A DNA stretch of 64,000 nucleotides from Budorcas taxicolor (taxonomy: Eukaryota; Chordata; Mammalia; Artiodactyla; Bovidae). Shown here piece by piece: positions 59,738-64,000 of this stretch. The stretch is from the NCBI RefSeq assembly GCF_023091745.1, contig NC_068912.1, positions 70,791,067 through 70,855,066 of the forward strand, read 5' to 3'. Position 1 is the first letter of the stretch; each line of letters starts with the position of its first letter. Made by a program: the position numbers and the translations under genes. The notes under the pieces were generated by a model. The model saw nothing but the letters and a program-made list of their open reading frames with translations. It was not told where the DNA came from and made no database searches.

Positions 59738-60398
59738 TAGGTCACCACAGAGCATTGAGTAGAGTTCCCTGTGCTAGGGAACAGTAGGTTCTCATTAGTT
59801 CTCTATTTTATACATAGTATCAAGAGTGTATATACATCAATCTCAATCTCCCAATTAATCCCAGCCCCCATTTCCCCTTTGGTATCCATATGTTTGTTCT
59901 GTACATCTGTGTCTATTTCTGCTTTGCAAATAAGATCATGTATGCCATTTTTATAGATTCTACATATATGCGTTATCCAAAAAAGAGGCAATATGCACAT
60001 ATCCAGAGCAGTTTCGCTTTGCTGTATAGCAGAAGCACAACATTGTAAAGCAAGTATACTCTAATTAGTTTTAAACAGAATATGAAAAAGATATCTGTGG
60101 GGCTTCCCAGATGGTACTAGTGGTAAAGAACCTGTCTGCCAGTGCAGGAGACATAAGAACTGTAGGTTCGATCCCTGGGTAGGGAAGATCCCCGGGAGAA
60201 GGAAATGGCAACTCACTCCAGTATTCTTGCCTGGAGAATTGCATGGAGAGAAGAGTGTGGTGGGCTACGGTCCATGGGGCCACAAAGAGTCAGACACGAC
60301 TGAAGCAATTTAGCAGCAGCATCTGAATAACTTTGCTACACAGCAGAAACTAACACAACATTGTAAATCAATTATATTTCAGTTAAAAAAATTTAAAA
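59738..60398. mobile_element. Twin-primed (5'-inverted) L1 inside Tigger, 12-bp TSD
   Basis: The left part (59738 to about 59976) is L1 3' UTR in antisense ('taggtcaccacagagcattg' to 'tatgcgttatcc'). The right part (about 59977-60398) is the adjoining 3' UTR in sense ('aaaaaagaggcaatatgcac', 'aactaacacaacattgtaaa', then an A-rich end). Inverted head plus direct tail is the mark of twin priming. Flanked by CTAGGAATGATT (59726-59737) and CTAGAAATGATT (60399-60410), one mismatch. Confidence 0.88.
60101..60330 (+). mobile_element. Bov-tA SINE inside the twin-primed L1
   Basis: Head 'gggcttcccagatggtacta', box B 'ggttcgatccctgggtaggg', tail 'agtcagacacgactgaagc' and AGC repeats. The L1 3' UTR continues across it. 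ATCTG is shared at both edges. Confidence 0.94.
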
Positions 60399-60510
60399 CT
60401 AGAAATGATTAAGCTTATTGAGAATGGCAAGTTTTGCTGGGCATTTTGCACCAGTTAGCCAAATTGTAAATGCAAAGGATGCATTTTTGAAGGAAATTAA
60501 AAATGCTGCT

Positions 60511-60642
60511 GGAGAAGGAAATGGCAACCCACTCCAGTGTTCTTGCTTGGAGAATCCCATGGACAGAGGAGCCTAGTGGGCTACAGTTCATGGGGTCTCA
60601 AAGAGTCGGACACGACTCAACAACTAAAACACCACCACCACC
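60511..60642 (+). mobile_element. 5'-truncated Bov SINE in Tigger, 12-bp TSD
   Basis: Begins 'ggagaaggaaatggcaaccc', ends in an ACC repeat (60631-60642). Flanked by AAAAATGCTGCT (60499-60510) and AAAAATGCTACT (60643-60654), one mismatch. Confidence 0.94.
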
Positions 60643-61973
60643 AAAAATGCTACTCCAGTGAACACATGAATAATAAGAAAGTGAAACATTCTTACTACTG
60701 ATACTTAGAAAGTTTTAGTGGTCTGGATAGAAAATCAAGTCAATAACAACATTCCCTTAAGCCAAAGCTTAATCCAGAGCAAGACTCTAACTCTCTTCAA
60801 TCCTGTGCATGACAAGAGAGGTGAGGAAGCTGCAGGAGAAAAGTTTGAAACTAGCACAGTTTGGTTTATGAGGCTGAAGGAAAGAAGCCATCTCTGTAAA
60901 ATTTAAGTCAAAGATGAAGCGCCAAGTGCTGATGTAGAAGCTGTAACAAGTTATCCAGAAGATCTTTCCAAAGTAATTAATGAAAGTGGCTACACTAAAC
61001 AACAGATTTCTAATGCAGACAAAACAGCCTTATATTGGAAAAGGATGCCCTTGAAGACTTTAATAGCTGGCGAGGAAAAGTCAATGTTTAGATTCAAAGG
61101 TCAGGATGACTCTTTTATTATTGGCTAACATAGTTAGGGACTTTAAGTTGAAGCCAATGCTCATTTACCATCCTAAAAATCCTAGGATTCTTAGAGTTGC
61201 AACCTTAAATCATCTCTGTGTTCTTTTACTAGAACAATAAAGCTTAGATGACAATAACATGTTTTCCTGACTATTAAGTCTACTGTTTAGACCTACTGCT
61301 TAAAAAGGAAGAAAGATTGCTTTCAAAATTTTACTACTCATTGACAGTGCAGCTGGTCATGCAATAGTTCTGACTGAGATGTACAGTGAGATTAGTGTCA
61401 CTCTGATGCCATAATGTTCTGTGGTCCATTTACCAAGAAGTAATTTTGACTTTCAAGTCTTATTTTCAGAAATACATTTTGTAAGGCTGTAGCTACACTG
61501 GTTAGCAGTTCCTCTGACTGATCTTTTCAAAGTCAATTGAAAACCTCCTGGAAAGGATTCACCATTCTAGATGCTCTTAAGGACACTTGTGATTTATGGG
61601 AGGAGGTCAAAATACCAACATTAATAGGCATTTGAAAGAAGTTGATTCCAACCCTCCTCGATGACTTTGAAGGGTTTAAGACTTCAGGGAAGAAAGTAAC
61701 TGCAGATTTTGTGGAAATAGCAAAAGAATTAGAAGTGGAGACTAATGATCTCACTGACCTGCTTCAATCTTACCATAAAACTTGAACAAATGAGGAATTG
61801 CTTCTTATAGATGAGCAAAGTGATTTATTGAGGGGGAATCTACACCTGGTGAAGGTGCTGTGAAGATGGTGGAAATGACCAAAAAGGATTTAGAATATTA
61901 CATAAACTTAGTGGCTAATGCAGCAGCAGGGTTTCAGAGGATTGACTTCAATTTTGAAAGTTCTACCGTGGGT

Positions 61974-62173
61974 GGCTCAGACATAAAGCATCCTCCTGCA
62001 ATGCAGGAGACCTGTGTTCGATCCCTGGGTTGGAAAGATCCCCTGGAGGAGGGCATGGCAACACCACTTCAATATTCTTGTATGGAGAATCCCCATGGAC
62101 AGAGGAACCTGGCAGGCTACAGTTCATAGGGTTGCAAAGAGTCGGACATAACTGAGTGAGTGAGCACACAGAT
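61974..62173 (+). mobile_element. Bov-tA SINE in Tigger
   Basis: 'ggctcagacataaagcatcc', box B 'gttcgatccctgggttgg', tail 'agagtcggacataactgag'. The transposase C-terminal codons end at its left edge. About 20 bp of Tigger seem lost at the site. Confidence 0.92.
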
Positions 62174-62567
62174 CATGGGAAAATATGTTATAGAGAAATT
62201 GTTTGTGAAAGGAAGAGTAGATTGAAGAGGTAAATTTCATTACCATCTTATTTTACTTGCCACAGCCACACTGACCTTTAGCAACCACCACCCTCCAGCC
62301 AACAGCCATCAGTGTCAGGGCAAAATCCCCTGTGACTTGCTGAAATCTCAGATAATGGTTAGCAGTTTTTAGTAATAAAGTACTTTTAACTAAGATATAT
62401 ACATTTTTCAACATGATACTTTTGCACACTTAATAGACTATACTATAGTGTAAATATAATTTTATATGCACTGGGAAACCAAAACTTTGTGTGTCTCACT
62501 TTATTGTGATGCCTGCTTTATCATGGTGGTCTGGAACTGAACCTGTAGTATCTCTGAGTTATACCTG

Positions 62568-64000
62568 TGCTTCCAAACTATCACTCCATTGTCTTCTTGC
62601 ATTCAATGTTGCTGCTAAGCAGTGTGATGTCATTTTATTCTTGTTCCTTTAGAAGTTTTTAAAGCTGTCTGACTTTGGCCCTACAATTTTACTATAATAT
62701 GGTTATATATATATATACACACACAAGCATATATATAAAATTAAAAGTAAACATGGTTATATGTATATTTTACTATTTCTCCCTTCTACTTAGCATATCT
62801 TACATTTATTTGTTCATATATTTTCTGCTCTCCATTTTTCTTTTTCTCATCTTCTAGGAAACCAGTTACCTCAGCACTTTTACTTCTCTATATCTTTCCA
62901 TTTCTTTTTAATTTTATATTTCTTCATCCTTCCCAGAATTCTTTCAGAAAATTGGTCAGTCTGATCTTCAAGCTCATGAACTATTCTTTAGTAACATCCA
63001 TTTTACTATTTGTATCATCCACCTACATAAGATTTTCACTTCTAAACTTTATTACTATTTTTTCTCATTCTTATTTTATTTTATACTGTTTTTATTCCCC
63101 CTTTTTTGGTAAGTTCAATGAATTGAAATTCTTATTCTGTCTAATATTGCTTCTTGTAGCATCTCTTGTCCAGCTTGTTATCTTTCTTGATATAGTTTTA
63201 TTTTAACCTGTGAGGACGTATTCCCAGAGATTCTCTGCTATCTCAGTACTTATTCTTCTTACCGGGTCTATGTTCTAGTTACATATAAAGTGCTACTTAC
63301 AATTCCAAGAATATAACATTTTTCCTGTGCTTATGTTTTTTCCTCCAACTGAAAATACGTCCATTTTTGCCTTTTGAAATCCACTTGTTCTGCAGTACCT
63401 TAATTACATTTGTTTTCTACACTAAGTTTTTGTTCTCCTTAATAATAACAATTAATGCCTTCATCTTATACATTCCATAACACTCTATTTGTCCTTTTTA
63501 TTGTGGTTGTTTTGAGCAACCTTCCCCTTGCCAAAATATGAATTTATTGAAAATGATGGATTTTCTGTCTCTGTGTCTTCCTTAACATTTGGCAGCTTAT
63601 CATATCCACATGGAGTACTCTTAAGAGATCGCAAATAAATATATAAATGAAGTTTATATTTATCTGAGCAAGGCAAATTACATGGCAACAAGTATGCAAA
63701 TGGATAAATAGAATGTGGGTATGCAAACTATCCATAAGGATAATATATGATTTTTTAATGTTTAATTAGAAATGACACATAATTATGTCATACTATGATT
63801 TTTCTAATCCTTATATTGTTACTGTAAGGCCAGCAAGAATAATTCATATTTTATATATGCTGAGTATTTTAACTCCTACATAGGGCCATATTTCCCTATT
63901 TACTTTCTCACTGTGATATTTCAAGTAGCCAAAACTTGTAAAATATTTACCAGATAAACAAATAGAGTAGTGAATGAATGACCCATGGTTGTTTGTACCA
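62568..64000. other. AT-rich DNA with LINE-like traces
   Basis: No gene. 62585-62660 resembles the LINE-like stretch at 42.1 kb ('ccattgtcttcttgcattca'). A (TA)n(CA)n microsatellite lies at about 62703-62725. The rest is unassigned to the window end. Confidence 0.4.

Larger units (their letters stand above)
59667..62350 (+). pseudogene. Tigger transposase remnant
   Basis: Cut-and-paste transposase of the pogo family: CENP-B-type DNA-binding N-terminus and DDE catalytic domain. The start codon is mutated to GTG at 59667-59669. Recognisable pieces: 'caccagttagccaaattg' near 60450; VWIENQVNNN-IPLSQSLIQS near 60721-60780; WFMRLKERSHLCKI ending at 60906; 'gatctttccaaagtaattaa' near 60961; KMVEMTKKDLEYYINLV near 61863. 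Stops and frameshifts break it throughout, and three retroelements sit inside it. Not functional. Confidence 0.88.
59246..62567 (+). mobile_element. Tigger1-like DNA transposon (pogo/Tc1-mariner superfamily), multiply interrupted
   Basis: The left terminus 'caagcatacctcagttg' follows a TA. The right terminus 'tctctgagttatacctg' is its inverted counterpart, followed by TG where TA is expected. Removing three insertions (59738-60398 with its internal SINE, 60511-60642, 61974-62173) leaves about 2.3 kb, close to the roughly 2.4 kb length of Tigger1. Old and dead. Confidence 0.9.

Noticed and set aside
61533..61754. Minus-strand 73-codon frame within Tigger
   Set aside because: Antisense of transposase sequence; the plus strand holds the known pieces.
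1..64000. CRISPR arrays, operons, ribosome binding sites, phage or plasmid features, or a novel defence-type system
   Set aside because: The window is a mammalian repeat landscape. The regularly recurring similar segments are dispersed transposon copies of different lengths and orientations, not spaced direct repeats, and no multi-gene locus exists.

Overview
This window looks like a non-coding stretch of a ruminant nuclear genome (cattle, sheep, goat or a relative). It carries about 20 copies or fragments of BovB (RTE-clade LINE) and about 19 Bov-tA/Bov-A2 SINEs. It also holds one young ruminant-type L1 tail and many old L1, L2 and MIR relics in AT-rich DNA. I cannot name the species. I found no intact protein-coding gene, functional RNA gene, CRISPR array or prokaryotic feature. 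Nearly every long reading frame is a piece of a broken BovB EN-RT frame, a Tigger transposase relic, or the antisense of one of these.

Layout. 1-8.3 kb: BovB fragments, an L1 3' end and three SINEs. 8.3-12.5 kb: an almost full-length plus-strand BovB inside a minus-strand BovB. 12.8-17.5 kb: old minus-strand L1s broken by four BovB copies and a SINE. 17.6-20.0 kb: a BovB with clear target-site duplication (TSD), then a head-to-head BovB pair. 20-26.8 kb: repeat-poor AT-rich DNA with three SINEs and L2 remnants. 26.8-28.8 kb: a BovB flanked by a 94-bp direct duplication. 29.6-32.4 kb: three more BovB copies, one inside an ancient repeat. 32.5-36.8 kb: a second repeat-poor interval with a CR1/L3-like reverse transcriptase relic. 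36.9-41 kb: SINEs and a long BovB holding a tiny L1 insertion. 41-52 kb: long minus-strand L1 remnants with SINEs, a BovB and a processed pseudogene of RNPS1. 52-55.2 kb: a second almost full-length BovB, on the minus strand. 55-64 kb: L1 relics, one MIR, and a Tigger1-like DNA transposon that was later hit by a twin-primed L1 and three SINEs.

The parts do not work together as a system. The window records successive insertions: L2/MIR/CR1, then old L1s and Tigger, then BovB, Bov-SINEs and a young L1. The order can be read from the nesting and from several TSDs I could read directly. By hand tally BovB occupies about 22 kb (roughly a third), mostly on the minus strand. Boundaries of old repeats are approximate, because family names were assigned by eye from remembered consensus features.
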